A DNA stretch of 64,000 nt from Triglochin maritima (taxonomy: Eukaryota; Streptophyta; Magnoliopsida; Alismatales; Juncaginaceae). The notes beneath the pieces were generated by a model. That model made no database searches. It saw only the letters and a list, made by a program, of their open reading frames with translations, and was not told where the DNA came from. The stretch spans positions 9,113,001-9,177,000 of the forward strand of contig OY821771.1 in NCBI GenBank assembly GCA_963682175.1, in the 5' to 3' direction. Both the position numbers and the translations under genes were made by a program. Position 1 is the first letter of the stretch. Each line of letters begins with the position of its first letter. Below are positions 11,090-23,000 of this stretch, piece after piece.

Positions 11090-12426
11090 CCCAAGGAATA
11101 CCGTTCTATCACAAATTACAAAAGCAAACCCAAGTTTTTTTGAAGGACCGAAGTCATTATATTATATAGATTTATTAAGAGGTTACAACGAAGCTTAAAT
11201 GGAAAATCTTAAAAGGTCTTGTGATACAACACGGGATTCGGAGAAGAGCAAACTAATAACACAAGAAGCAACGTACGTTTGTTGTACATGTTGTGATTTT
11301 CACCGAAACAATCGAATACAAAGCCAACACGAAGTAGTACTGATGAAATAGGGATTGAATGGTGGGAACGTCATGCGAAAGCCAAAATATTCTAAGAGAC
11401 CAAGCATTCATAAGTCGTGTACACCGCGAGTGCATTGAAAGTTTTGAGAATATATGTTGGTGTCATCTAACAGTTATCCCTTTTTTGGTGATTCTTGAAT
11501 ATGAAATTGTAATCACTAATAAACACTCTAAACTTGAGCACAGTTTGGATGTGATAAAAATTGATACACAAGTGGTGAAGTTTGGTTTTGAGTGTAGGAA
11601 ATGAGAGTTTTAAAGTGTTGGACACAAAGAATAGGAGTATAGAGAGGTGTCTTGATGTGTAAAACTCGTGCATGAACTCCTATTTATAAGGCTTCAAGCT
11701 CTATAGTTGTTTGGAAGAGTTTGTGAGATTTAGAGCAAAGAAAGAAATGATGTGACTTAAGTTCGGGCAGAATAAGAGTTGATTTTGTCAAAATTAAGTT
11801 TTTGGTTGACCGAACAAATGTCGGAAAGCCGATCATCAACTTCTAATAACTTTTGTCGAAATTTCTTTGACTTAATTTCAGTTGACCAAATTGGGGTTCA
11901 GTTTGACGATCCAAAATAGTAGTAAGGATTTAATCGAATATGTTACAAGAATTTCGGTCTTCCAGATTAAGAGTTGGACGAGGCAAATGGGCTTTAAGAC
12001 AAAATACAAAAGTGACCGTTGGAGTCAAATCCAAAATCGGTCCAAGGGGATTTGGCATCCGTCGTCCAAATGGAGAATTTCAGTAAGGATTTTAAGGGCT
12101 ACTGAGATGGTCAATTCGGTCGTCTGTTAGGGTTTCAGACGTTCAAACTGGAATGAGACATACTAGTGCTCAAGTTTACATTTGATCTTATGGACTCAAT
12201 AAATGAAAAATTACAAATCTTGATCCAAAACTTTGTTATAATCTTGAGTCTTTGTCTCAATACTTCTTCTCTAAATAATCTTGATCAACCTATTAAGATG
12301 ATTTGTACACATTATATATGTGATGCATGTAATCATGTTTGTTCACTTAGATTGACTAGGTTGATTGATTAATAATAATTCAATTAATCACCAAAATTAA
12401 CATAGATTAATGTCTAAAAGTCAACA
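11090..12426 (-). mobile_element. Diverged LTR-A related LTR (subtype A2), minus sense
   Basis: It parallels the LTR at 60313-61655: the blocks TGCTCAAGTT, GACTCAATAAAT, TTGATCAACC and ATTAATGT follow in the same order. A reverse-complement TATA box (CTATTTATAAGG) lies near 11680. The right end reads AAAAGTCAACA, that is TGTTGACTTTT in sense. The left end is approximate. Its palindrome array is decayed (GGTTGACCG, GGTCTTCC, GGTCGTCTG). The short open frames inside have no recognisable product. Confidence 0.6.
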
Positions 12427-12516
12427 ACATTCCCGTTAATAAATACATGTCCGTTGCGGAGAGCCACCATTACAAAAGACTACAAGGCGGACGTGGTTGT
12501 CAACGCCCTCATAATG

Positions 12517-12803
12517 TTGTCCTAAATTATATAGAATTTGGATACATACAAAGTTACAAGTCAGGTGTGCAAAACATGCAATGTTTTTGACATTAAAATA
12601 TTTTTATTTGGAACATTATCAAAAGCAAACCCATTTAAAAGGTCGACTTTGAAGGCTTTATTTGACCTAATCTAATTTAATCATTTCACATTCATAAATG
12701 ATAATGTTCCAAATAAAAATATTATAATGTCAAAAACATTGCATGTTTTGCGCATATGACTTGTAACTTTTTATGGACCCAAATTCTATATAAATTAGGA
12801 CAA
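12517..12803. mobile_element. MITE with about 105-bp terminal inverted repeats
   Basis: The left arm begins TTGTCCTAAATTATATAG and the right arm, read on the minus strand, begins TTGTCCTAATTTATATAG. The arms stay aligned for about 105 bp with roughly ten mismatches, leaving a central loop of about 75 bp. There is no coding capacity. I could not find a convincing target-site duplication, so the superfamily is unknown. A transcript through it would fold into a long hairpin. Confidence 0.85.
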
Positions 12804-13257
12804 GAATATGTGATTTTTTTTAAAGTACGCTATGGGATCTTTAAGTACAATCGTTTCGAAATAATACATTAATTAAATAAATATAAAGATAATCACGTAG
12901 TAATTTAAATTTGTGAATTCCCACATCTATAAGTTATTGAAATGTCTCATTTGTAAATTTATGGTAATAAAAAATGTTGTAATTTTTGTCTCTGGTTGAG
13001 ATTGGCAAGTCGCTTTCAAATCATTAAGTTTTGACATTATAATGTGTTATTGTTAAAATACTTAGGCCCATAAGTTCTCTCGCCTAAGGGTGTGCAGAAA
13101 TCGGTCCGGTCCGAGTTTTTGGACCGGACCGATCGGTCCGGGTCGGATCAGACCAAATGCTAATCGGTCCGGGTTTCGGGTCATGAGTTCAAGTAAATTC
13201 GGGTTTCGGTCCGGTCTGGATTCGAGTTAGTCCAACGTCACTCGTCTCTGCAGCCTC

Positions 13258-13440
13258 CAACAATGATCCCCTTCCCCTCCAAAGATCCCCTCCTCCAACA
13301 ATCTCCTCCCTGACAATCTCCTCCTCCAACGATCCCCTCCTCCGACAATATCCTCCCCCATCGATCCCCTCCACCTACGATCCCCTCCTCCGATCTTCCC
13401 TGTTCCTTCGACGATCTCGTCCCAACCTCCTCCATCTGGT
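13258..13440. repeat. Minisatellite, CGATCCCCTCCTC-like unit
   Basis: About ten imperfect copies of a 13-18 base unit such as CGATCCCCTCCTC or CAATCTCCTCC run in tandem. The open frames over it are low-complexity products of the repeat. Confidence 0.75.
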
Positions 13441-13614
13441 CATCTGGTGCGTGAGTTCTCTTAAACCCATTCTTTTTTTCTTTTTTTCTTCCTTTTCTCG
13501 TAAGTTTGGACTAACTCTTCCTTCCTTTCGGATTTTTGGCTTGAGTTTTTGGGGGGAAAATGGGATTGAGGGTAAAAGTTGTGTTTTATTGGGTGTTTTG
13601 TTGGGGGGTTTTGT

Positions 13615-13644
<30 letters not shown>
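13615..13644. repeat. 30-base poly-G run
   Basis: An uninterrupted run of G, 30 as printed. Length is likely unstable or imprecisely sequenced. Single-base runs of this length are strong G-quadruplex candidates. Confidence 0.9.
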
Positions 13645-13645
<1 letters not shown>

Positions 13646-14157
13646 GAGAAGTTTTGGGTTGGGAATTTGTGGTTTGGATCTTTGATTTTTTGGTTTTGGG
13701 TTTTAGTGGGAGTGGTTTGTTTCTTCCTTGATTTTGAAGGAAAGGTTGTTTCAATTTTAGAGAAATTTGAACTTTGAACAAGAATTCTGGTTTTGTTGAT
13801 ATCAAGTTTGGACTAACTTTTATTGAGTATGTAGTTATAATATTGTAGATCTTAGTAAACACCAAGCACGCAATCACCGAGAAAACACCAATCTATTTCT
13901 AATTAATGTTATCAGAAATTTGCATGTGAGATGATGTGAAGTTACCCCAATTTTTTGATTTTTTGCGGGCTTTATTTTCGCCTAAACAAAAGGTCGCTCT
14001 TTGAATCACCAATACCACCTAACCTAACAATCAATTATTTTAATAAATATTTTCATAACATAAGCCACTATTTTAGTTAAGTTAATGTTGGTTTTTGGTG
14101 CCCCATGGGTCAATAGTTTTGGTTCCATATCATATTATCATGTGCAATTTGAACGAG

Positions 14158-14489
14158 CATAGATATCATATTATGGCGTGTATTGGTCGTGATGTTTTGG
14201 GCATTCTTGTTTCCACGGTTGCTTCTGAATCTGCATTTAGTGCTAGAGGGCGTCACCTTGACAAATTTAGGAGTTCTTTGACGCCTAAGGTATGAAAAAC
14301 TTATACTTGTGACGAATTTGGAATTGCAATGACATGATATTTGGTTTTATTCTAATTTAGATGTTTTGATTTTTCATGTACTTAAAGACGGTCCAGTCAC
14401 TAATATGTGTACAAGATTGGCTTCGACCATCCGTTAAGGTTGATGTGGAGGAAAAACTTGCATAGCTGGAGAAACTTGAGAAAGGTTTA
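14158..14489 (+). pseudogene. hAT transposase C-terminal (dimerisation) remnant
   Basis: The translation of 14158-14292 contains ACIGRDVLGILVSTVASESAF followed by GRHLDKFRSSLTPK, the hallmark hATC region. An intron with GTATG donor at about 14290 and AG acceptor near 14386 would join it to TVQSLICVQDWLRPSV, the expected continuation. A TAG follows soon after (EKLA-stop-LEKLE), and the sequence ends where the LTR-A copy begins. The catalytic half of the transposase is absent. The function would have been cut-and-paste transposition; this copy is dead. Confidence 0.8.
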
Positions 14490-14504
14490 ATTTTAATATT
14501 TGCC

Positions 14505-15812
14505 TCACGACTTCACTAACCACTCCCCGTTCTGGGCCGAGAGAGAATGTATTTACATCACAAGCACCGCGAACACCCTCGCTTGCTTGATATTCTTCCT
14601 CTCACAATCCGAGAGGGAACACTTCGGGCTTTCACCGAAATCCTTGTTTTTTGAACAACAAGTGAGTGGGATGACACTCTCTAAATATTGAGCACACTTT
14701 GAGTATGATTTGACTATGATCAAATATGTGGAATTTATGCTTAGAGTGTAGGATTGGGAAAATTGGAGCTTGGAGTTTCTCTCTAGTGTATATGACAAAT
14801 GGAAGTGTGAGATATGTGTTAAAATGTGTTTTTCAACTCTATTTATAAGCTCCAAGACAATTATATTTGTTGGGGATGAATTAGGTAAAGGTTGTGTAAG
14901 ATACACAAAACAGAAATCTGCAGGACCCAAAACTAAGTAAGTTTGGTCAACCGGATCGGGCTGAACGGTCGACCGTATGGCAATTTTGAACTCAGTTCGG
15001 TCGACCGGTTAAAGAACGGTCGACCGCCAAAGGCTATATTCTAGGTACACTTAAGTCATCAGTCGAACACCGAGATAGGTTCGGTCGACCGATTTCTAAC
15101 AGGCTCTTCTGAGTTTACAAACATGATCATATTTGGTCGACCAAAACAAGGTCAACGATCGATCGAAAACTAACAGACAGTTCAGGTTTGTCAAGACATC
15201 TAAGTTCGGTCGACCGAACAAGGTCTTCGGTCGACCGATAGGTAAATGTATTTTTGGGGTATTTGGAAATAATATGAATACGACCGTTGGGTATAATACG
15301 ACAAAACAAACGGTCGGAAATTTGTTGTTACTCGGTCGACCGAAAAGGTCTGGACGGTCGACCAAAATTGGGCAGGAAAACACTAACAGGATAATTGATC
15401 ACTCGGTCGACCGAATGGTCTGTTTCGGTTGACCGAATGTGGGCAGACAGTTCAGGTTAAGGTTTGGTGTTTTCCGGTCTAAGTTTGGATGATCTATTGA
15501 AGTCCAAATTATATGAAATTTTGTGTGTGACTTATATAAGGAACTTAATGTGTATGTGAGTTGATTTTAGCTCATGTATGCTCAATTTACACAATGTTCT
15601 TAAGACTCAAAGAAATGCAAATTACATGTCCTCAAATGAGCTTGATTACATGTCTTGACTTGATTTCCTTTCTTCTTTGAGTCTTGATCACCTGTAGAAG
15701 TTAGCACAAAGCAATATATATGCAATGCAATATGTGTGCTACTCTACATGATCACAATTAAGATTAGGTTGATTAAATTATCAAAACATAGATTAAGGCC
15801 AAAAATCCAACA
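14505..15812 (-). mobile_element. LTR-A copy, minus sense, 3' side truncated
   Basis: The right end is GGCCAAAAATCCAACA, that is TGTTGGATTTTTGGCC in sense, the same start as the LTR-A copies near 62-64 kb. A TATA box on the minus strand (CTCTATTTATAAGC as printed) is at about 14836-14849. The left part contains the conserved block CACTCCCCGTTCTGGGCCG and stops abruptly inside the hAT remnant, so the sense 3' end is missing. The palindrome array (14946-15440) lies upstream of the TATA box, in U3. Confidence 0.8.
14946..15440. repeat. GGTCGACC palindrome array in LTR-A U3
   Basis: Ten exact GGTCGACC cores within about 440 bp by hand count, plus GGTCAACC, GGTTGACC and CGATCGATCG variants. ACTTAAGT occurs near 15049 immediately before CATCAGTCGAAC. 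Confidence 0.9.
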
Positions 15813-16079
15813 TAAACATGTCATTTGATATGTTTTTTTGTTCTTCACATGCAATCTATTAAAAAATTATACATCACAGTGTACCACTACTTATTCTAAC
15901 TCGTTTAAAGAAATACTTCTATGTTAAGGAGTTAAAATTTATAGGCCCGCTATGTAAATGGGTGCATATGATTATCCTCTTGTAAATATTCAACATACTT
16001 TAACAATATGTTACAGCAAACAATTTTTGAATAATATTTTAAAAATAAATCATAATAAATTTGCCCTAAAATATTTCTC
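15813..16079. other. Short AT-rich spacer
   Basis: No gene or element recognised between the LTR-A copy and the Mutator-like region. Confidence 0.5.
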
Positions 16080-18470
16080 ACACTAGACCCGCTACTCGCG
16101 ACATGGTGGCGGAAAGTTTTGGATTTTAGTGTGTAAAGAAGTCGGCATCCTAAATGCTGAGTCCTGACACTTAGTTTTTTTTCCGTCCAACCAAGTTTGG
16201 AGTTCAAACTGAACTTGAAAAATATAATGTTGAGTTCATTTCATTACACGGAACTCTGCAGCCAGATTTTGGTCTAACACTTGAAATTTTGGTCTACGCC
16301 AAATTTCTCGCACTGCAAATTTGGTGTTCCAAATTGAACTTGGCATTTACAATGCTGAGTTCATTATATGGAAAACGACATCCACAGAACTGTGTTTTAA
16401 TGAACTCGACATCTGAGATATTGTGTTATGACACTAAGAAATTTCACTCAAATACGATTTTGTGTTCCCAATCTGACCTCTTTAAATTAACTCGGCATTT
16501 CATATGCCGCGTTCTTGAAACATAAGTCAATGTCCACAATGCCGACTTCATTTAAAAAAGTGAACTCATCCATCAGGCTATATAACATGCGCGAGATCAC
16601 CTCTTTCACACTCAACTTCGTCAAAACCGCCTAAAGGTTAAAAAAAGTAACGTTATTTCCGTTTTCATTTTTTTGTAGTATATTATTTCATTTATTATGT
16701 AGATATTGATTATTATTCATGTTTTAGGTTAGATTTGTATGTTTTTGTTGATTTTGGTTTTGTGTGTTTGGATTTGGGTTTTGGATGAGTATGTTAGATT
16801 TTTGGAATGCAATTTATTACCACTAATTTCATCTACATTGGAGGAGACAAACTCGAGTTTTGTGTTTTGTAATAGTGGATGTAGATATACAATTTTGAAA
16901 GTAATATTGATGTTAAACGTAAGAGTTATGTTGATTTTAATTTTCAATTTTTGGATTTTTAATGTTGATTTTTGGTATTCGGTTTTGTGTTTTGTTGAGT
17001 TTGGATTTTGGGTTTCAAAAATTTGTAGTTTAATGTTGAATTTTAAGGATTTTGGTTTTGTGGTTTTGAGTTTCGTTTTGTTTGTGACAAATTTTTGGTT
17101 GAAAATTTGTTTTGGTTGATTTATTTTTTGTTGTTTAGGATTAATTTAGAATTTTGAAGACTTTGTGGTTTTGTTTTTTTGTTTTTTTTTTTGAGTTTGC
17201 ATTTTGGGTTCCCAAATTTTGTAATTTAATGTTGATTTTTAAGGATTTTGGCTTTGTGGTTTTGAGTTTTGTGTTGTTTATGACAATTTTTTGGTTGAAA
17301 CTTTGATTTAGAATGTTTATTTATTGAAAATCATTGATTTATTCCTAATATTATTTATTTTTTAATTGCAGTTGTTATTGTTCAGATTATTGGACAAACA
17401 GATATGCTTTTTATGACACCCAACTGATGTAATATCTCAATACATAAGAAAATTTCCTTCCTTGTAATATATGAACTTACTTTTTAAATATCATTATCAT
17501 ATTATTCAATGTGAACGAATCTTTTTTATATAAATGCTATAGGTGGTCTTTATTGGTTATGTATGATGAGAAACTAGAATATAATGACGACGTTGTAGAA
17601 TATTCAGGAGCATAGAGTAGAATAGGTTTGCCAGTTAATATTAAGTATAATGACTTAGTGGATGTGATTATATTTGAATGTTGTTATCAGGAGAATATGT
17701 TTGATGTGAAGTTGACTGCTAAGTTGTCTTTAAACAATGATTGGACATATATTCCATTAGCCGACAATAAGTCAGTTTATGAAATGATATGACTGCTCCA
17801 AACGAGGTCAGTAGTTGGACTATATGTAGAAGCATAACCCAAAAGTCATGACCCTACGCTGACAACCAATTCTAATGTTAGGAATTATGGTACATTTTTG
17901 TCCATCTGGTGGAACAGTGGAATTTATGTGAATATAATTCCAAACCCTTATACCGAAGTTCCGGTATACCAAGATGTCAGTGTTTTTCAATCAGGATATA
18001 GCGAGTATACGTCACGATGCTTTCACAACGACATAAAATGTTGCAAACATGTTGATGGCAATCCTTCTGCAAGTACAAATCTCGATCTTGGTTTGTCGTA
18101 ACTAGAACCTATGCAACACCACACTCAAGTTTCTCAATATAGAGTTGCCTCATCAAGTGAAGAGTGGGAGGATTACAGAACACCTTCTCCAGAAGAAGAT
18201 GAAATAGTGTAAGAGAACACCGTTGTACCAAGACCGAGTTCGATTTAGACTCCAAACTACCAGTAAACACTCTTGGCTAGACGGAAAAAAAATATTGTAA
18301 GGACTCGACATCTTTGACGCCAAGTTTTGTGAAATCTTTCATATATAAAGAACTCGACATTTACTATGTCAACTTTTTTACACACTAAAATTTAAAATAT
18401 TTTTGGTGTAGGATTTTTTTTGGTTAGGATAGGTGTAGTATAAAAATTTAAAATATATAGTATTACAAAA
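16080..18470 (+). mobile_element. Degenerate Mutator-like element (MULE)
   Basis: ATTTTAGTGTGTAAAGAAGTCGGCAT on the left (about 16122) is mirrored on the right (about 18345-18400) as ATTTTAGTGTGTAAAAAAGT in reverse complement, followed on both sides by AACTCGGCAT/AACTCGACAT-type subterminal motifs. Between them is a MuDR N-terminal coding remnant (17555-18250). Exact ends and the 9-bp duplication expected for the family were not found. The T-rich 16600-17340 stretch has no recognisable coding sequence. Confidence 0.55.
17555..18250 (+). pseudogene. MuDR-type transposase N-terminal remnant
   Basis: Fragments in shifting frames read MYDEKLEYNDDVVEYSGA, then KYNDLVDVIIFECC, LTAKLSLNNDWTYIPLADN and later an acidic SSSEEWEDYRTPSPEEDE. 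This order matches the N-terminal region of plant MuDR transposases that precedes the zinc-finger and catalytic domains. Stops interrupt it several times, and the MULE catalytic domain and zinc knuckle are absent, so it is inactive. Confidence 0.55.
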
Positions 18471-18480
18471 AAACCTATAT

Positions 18481-18727
18481 TTAGACTCAGGCGGATGGCC
18501 CGGCATCGGCACACTGGGCCGTTAAGAGAAATGAACCCGAGAGGGCCCGTGCGTTACCGGGCCGGACCAACATGGCCCGTCTAATTTTTTATATTAAAAA
18601 ACTCCCTTAAAAATCTTTAAAAATACCTAAAATACCTCCAATATCTACAAAAATACCTCAGATAAATAAAAATACCGGGCCCAGAGCCTTCATATCGTGT
18701 CAGACCCCCAACCCGGTACCAGGTCTA
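18481..18727. mobile_element. hAT-like end fragment rich in GGCCCGG
   Basis: Repeated GGCCCGGC and GGGCCGGACC motifs and an edge reading TAGGTAGACCTGGTACCGGG on the minus strand resemble subterminal regions of plant hAT elements. No transposase sequence is present. The 29-bp segment at 18874-18902, 150 bp away, is shared with the hAT element at 13.1 kb. Confidence 0.4.
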
Positions 18728-18729
18728 CC

Positions 18730-19640
18730 TATATTATATATTATGAGGAATAAAGTTTGTATTACATATGCAAATATTCCAAATAAACATATGATCATAG
18801 AAACAAAAGATACAACACCACCGTCAATCTCATTCCATGTTTCTGTCATTCATCGTCGCTCTTTAGAAGTAACTTCGAATTAGTCCAACGTCACTCGTCT
18901 CTCGTGGCCCGCAGTCTCCGTTCAGCGCCTCAAATGCACAAGTTAGAGTAATCTCATTCTTTTGTCCTTTTTTTTTGGAACCGTGTTCTAGTCTTTTTCT
19001 CAATTTTTGTTTTTTGTTTTGAAAGAGTAATAAGTAATTTTCAGTAATTGGCGGAGCCATGATCACGACCTCTCCAATTAAAAGTTTTAGAGCATTACAT
19101 CATAACAAGTATAAATAGTCTTGAGTTTGACTACCATTATGGTTGTGAAATACATGATCTAAAAACTTCTGATAGCCAAACTCTTTTGCACCTTTTTCTC
19201 AGGTGTCCATGCACTGAATCAATTGCTGCGGCGTGTGGGAGAATGCATGTTTCCTCGTAGCATTGATCAAACACGTACGATCGGCCGCTTCCTCCACCCG
19301 TACGTGCAACTTAATTCTTGCTCCATATCTTGCAACATTACTTGTTCACGTGCACTTCTGTATGTCTCATTCGGCCCTGAATCAGTTGGTTGACCGAGCT
19401 GCTGCGAGTTGTGCTGCTGGAGCTATGGTGTGGTAGGTGACAGTGTCTGGCTTGGTGACAAAGCTCTCCGTTCCCACTGGTGGATGTCGGAAGCTATGCT
19501 ATCACGATCGACATCAAGGACTTACAGGGGTGGGAATGATGGGTGAGTTGGAGGTGAGAATAACCACTTCTTACCAAGTTTGTCTTTCCAATGAAACGGT
19601 CAACTGCACCTTCAAAGTTCATATACATTAATTTGGAATT
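18730..19640. other. Spacer, unresolved
   Basis: It contains the shared 29-bp segment at 18874-18902 and a region at 19230-19640 of more balanced base composition with short open frames on the plus strand. I cannot assign any of these to a family; they may be a decayed gene fragment. Confidence 0.4.
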
Positions 19641-19897
19641 TCTTTGAGAACTCGTGCAAGTGCACCATTAATTTCAGACTGAATTTTGATGAGGCATAAG
19701 CATACAACGCAGTTACATGTTGAACAGAAAAGACTCCCATTTCAAATTTACATGATTACATCTAAACAAGGTGTATGTCAACAAGCATGAGCTGTCCAAG
19801 AGAAATTTCAAACTTAAATCCAACATTAGCAACACTGATGAGCTAAGCTAACAAAGTAAAGCACAAATTCCTGCTCTAGGCAGAAGTTCGTTGAGTC

Positions 19898-19993
19898 CTG
19901 AAGAATAAGAGAAGCCACTCGGTTAGAAAAAGGATTCCAAAATTGATTGCTTTCATCTACAAAACTTGATTAAAGAAAAGCAATCATACAAAC
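19898..19993 (-). other. Possible intron in the 3' UTR of the ARID gene
   Basis: On the minus strand TTTCAG is followed by GTTTGTATG, and 96 bases later CTCTTATTCTTCAG precedes GACTCAACG. Both sites are good plant splice signals. If used, the exon junction would lie 80 nt downstream of the stop codon, beyond the roughly 50-55 nt that usually marks a transcript for nonsense-mediated decay. Inferred from signals only. Confidence 0.4.
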
Positions 19994-20073
19994 CTGAAAT
20001 TTACAGACAAAAGAACCAAATGTCAAACCCTTTGCATTTCATCAATTAAAAAGTCAGGAGATAAGCCTACAGT

Positions 20074-23000
20074 TCACACCCCAACGAGAACATTATCCTG
20101 TTCAAAGGGTGCACGCACGAATAGTTGGCCATGCAAGGTGACTACAGCTGATGTTTGATGCGGATCAATTCTTGAGGGAAGGGTGACAACCTGCCAGTGA
20201 TTTCAGTAGATTCAGTTTCAGCTGTATATAAGTGTGGTGCAGCAGGGAGTCCGAGTTACCTTTTTAAATGGTGTCACCCCCCATGGATTGTCAATTTGCT
20301 CCGGCTCTCCAGATATAACCAAGCGTCCGGCAGGATCAGACTGAACATGGACCTGAAGTTTCAAAAAATTAATAATTTTTAAGAATAGAAAGTTTTCCGT
20401 TTCACGAACTGAAATACTTCTTTGTAGCAGAGAATTATCTTCAATTTTCTGGTAACCGAATCTAGTTTATCTATAATAAGTAAATAGTATATTTAGCTTA
20501 CCTCCTCACGCAAAAGACCAGGAACTAGTGCATAGATTTCAAAGCAATCCTTCTGCCAAAAACAAAAGAAAGTTGTAGAGAGCAGGAACTATCAATAGAA
20601 AACTATAAACTAGAAAACTATAAACTCAATACTGAAATATCATATAAATTTAGTTAATGTACTTCCTGGATTGCTACAACTAAGGAGAAAGGGTCAGTAT
20701 AAGATCATACAGTTCTTCGGACGTTGATCTTCACCCAGTCAGCAGGGGGGCCTACATCAACAACCATGGCATCCGTCCTAGAAGCAAAATATTTTAAAAT
20801 TTTAATAAAGTGGAAGGGAGAAAATGATAAAGGTAGCCAGGAAAACACTTAAAACATATATATGTTAGAAGATACTATTCAAGATTTAGAAATTCTCAAA
20901 CATGGACAAATAGAAGAAAACTTTGAAAAGCAAATTTTAAATGAAAAACGTCTGATACTAACTGCTGGTCAGTTGGTTTTGTGCGGGCAACTTTGGCTGA
21001 ACGCTCAATAGGTGACGTCTTTTTTCTTTTGAAAAGACCTGGAAAGAAAAAAGAAAGAGAAATAAAAAGCATCAGACAGCAATAACCAAAATTGGAAGTT
21101 TAAAATAAACTATCAAAGTGATGCATACATACCAACATTTTTTAGTTGTTTGTCACGCTTTAGAAGAGAAATTGAGTTTTTATCCTACAAATAACATGGA
21201 CAATACATATTAGAGCTTTAACCAACTACAAAACATGTTTTTGTATATAAAAAAAACGGAATGTTTTTTGAAACAAGACAAGAATCTGGCTTTATCACCA
21301 TTTGGACGGACCTTGATGATAGGATCACCGACTTCACCATTACCAAGAAGCCGCTGGGAATGCCATCCCTGCATTGCTCGAGCAGCAGCATCCCTTATTG
21401 TTCTACCAGATCCTGGTGCTTGACTACCCTTTGTCTGCAAAAAAGATGCATTAACCATGTCATGGGATACAATATAGAAAAAATACTGTCACGTAATATT
21501 ATAAGCCAGAGGCAGTAGCACATCAGTCATTAATGACAATGGAGAATCATAGCAAATTATACAGGACCAACAATGAAAGCTACTGAGAATATTCATCAAA
21601 GTTCCACACCAAAAAAAACTATGAAAAAAATGAATTAAGCACCTGGTTGTCAATTGAAATTGGCTCTGAAGAAGCAAGAGGAATTGGAAGCTCTCCTATG
21701 CGAATTTTATGTTTCTCATATTCCAAGAGTGCCTGTTAAATTCAAAGAAGCAACTCTTGACTCTTGTACTTGCAGGCATGTTCAGAAAAGCAGTACAGGA
21801 AAGAACCACCATTTAGCAAGGCATATGGAATCGATTTGCAGTAATTATAATTCAAAAATATTGAAAGGACTTGCTACTAAGATTCAAGAACCAAACCAAG
21901 AGTGTTATATATCAACAAAGTAACTACCCCTGCAATCTGAGACAAAGGGAGAAAACAAAAAAGAAATAAATTGTAAATTGTAGGCATACTATTCCACAAA
22001 ATGATTACTGGGGAGCAGGGAGGCTTTTTTAGGTTAAATAAGTTTTCTTTATAATGGTAATCAGTACATGAGTATTGAGGCATGGTGACAGTAGTGGCCA
22101 AACTGGGACAAAAAGAACCCATATGCTAGCACTTACAAAGTTATATAGTGATGAATGCCCACTCAACTAGGACTTCTTGAAATCTAATTTGAATATATTT
22201 ATGAAAAATATGGTGTAGAGTAGTCTATAGTCATGATCCTTTTCCTCGATCATTATTCTGTATGTTGAGTTGCCACCAAGAGGGTTGAAAGGTAAAGGAG
22301 GAGCATGTCAAACGTATGGCCAAGGCCAAGCATATTAAGAGAGAGCTAAGATTTTGTTTCTCACAGGTAAAGCTGTCTCTTTGCTAGCAAACATGTCAAA
22401 TAGACATGAATATAGTGCATTAAGGGACAAAGTCATGTATTAAGGTAAGGGTCATATCAAACAGAAACAGATAGAATTTACAGAAATATAGTGTGACAAG
22501 TCAAACAAAAGGATTACATTCTAAACGAAACAAGCAAAGTTTTGTAACTATAACAAATTGGAACAATAATATAGCAGCTCACCAAAGAGTTGGAACATGC
22601 AATGACAAATAATGAATAATATTAATAGCAATATAAGTAAGCAATCACCTTCTCATAGAAACATCGGAATGACCAAGAAACAGTTGTGCAAGTCCTGCAA
22701 AGAAAACACATTGAAAAGTTAATAGTTAGATTAAAAAACAAAAGATAAACTAAAAGGCATTATACCTGTAAAAAGAATCAAAATCAAAAGATAAGTGAAA
22801 ATAGTGATGTTAGAACTGTAACAAATTTCAGTGAAACATCAACAGGACATCAACATAACCCCAATGCCTCAGAAGAGGCTCCAGCCAAAGCGAGGTAGGG
22901 GGGTCGGATGTACGCAACCCTACCACTGTAAAACAATGAGGTTGTTTCCAATTGACTCAAATGATGCAAATGCAACTGACAATCTCTGATTCCACAATAA

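Larger units (their letters stand above)
13086..14489 (+). mobile_element. Truncated hAT-type transposon
   Basis: The left edge reads AAGGGTGTGCAGAAATCGG followed by GGTCCGGTCC-type subterminal repeats, typical of plant hAT ends. A hAT C-terminal dimerisation domain remnant on the same strand is at 14158-14466. The right end is lost at the LTR that begins near 14505. The inner part holds a minisatellite (13258-13440) and a 30-base G run (13615-13644). A 29-bp segment at 13221-13249 recurs at 18874-18902. Confidence 0.6.

Noticed and set aside
13189..13435. Gly/Glu-rich minus-strand frames
   Set aside because: Translations of the CGATCCCCTCCTC minisatellite.
19233..19631. Small plus-strand genes downstream of the ARID gene
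   Set aside because: Two abutting short frames with no recognisable family and no splice pattern; kept only as unresolved spacer.
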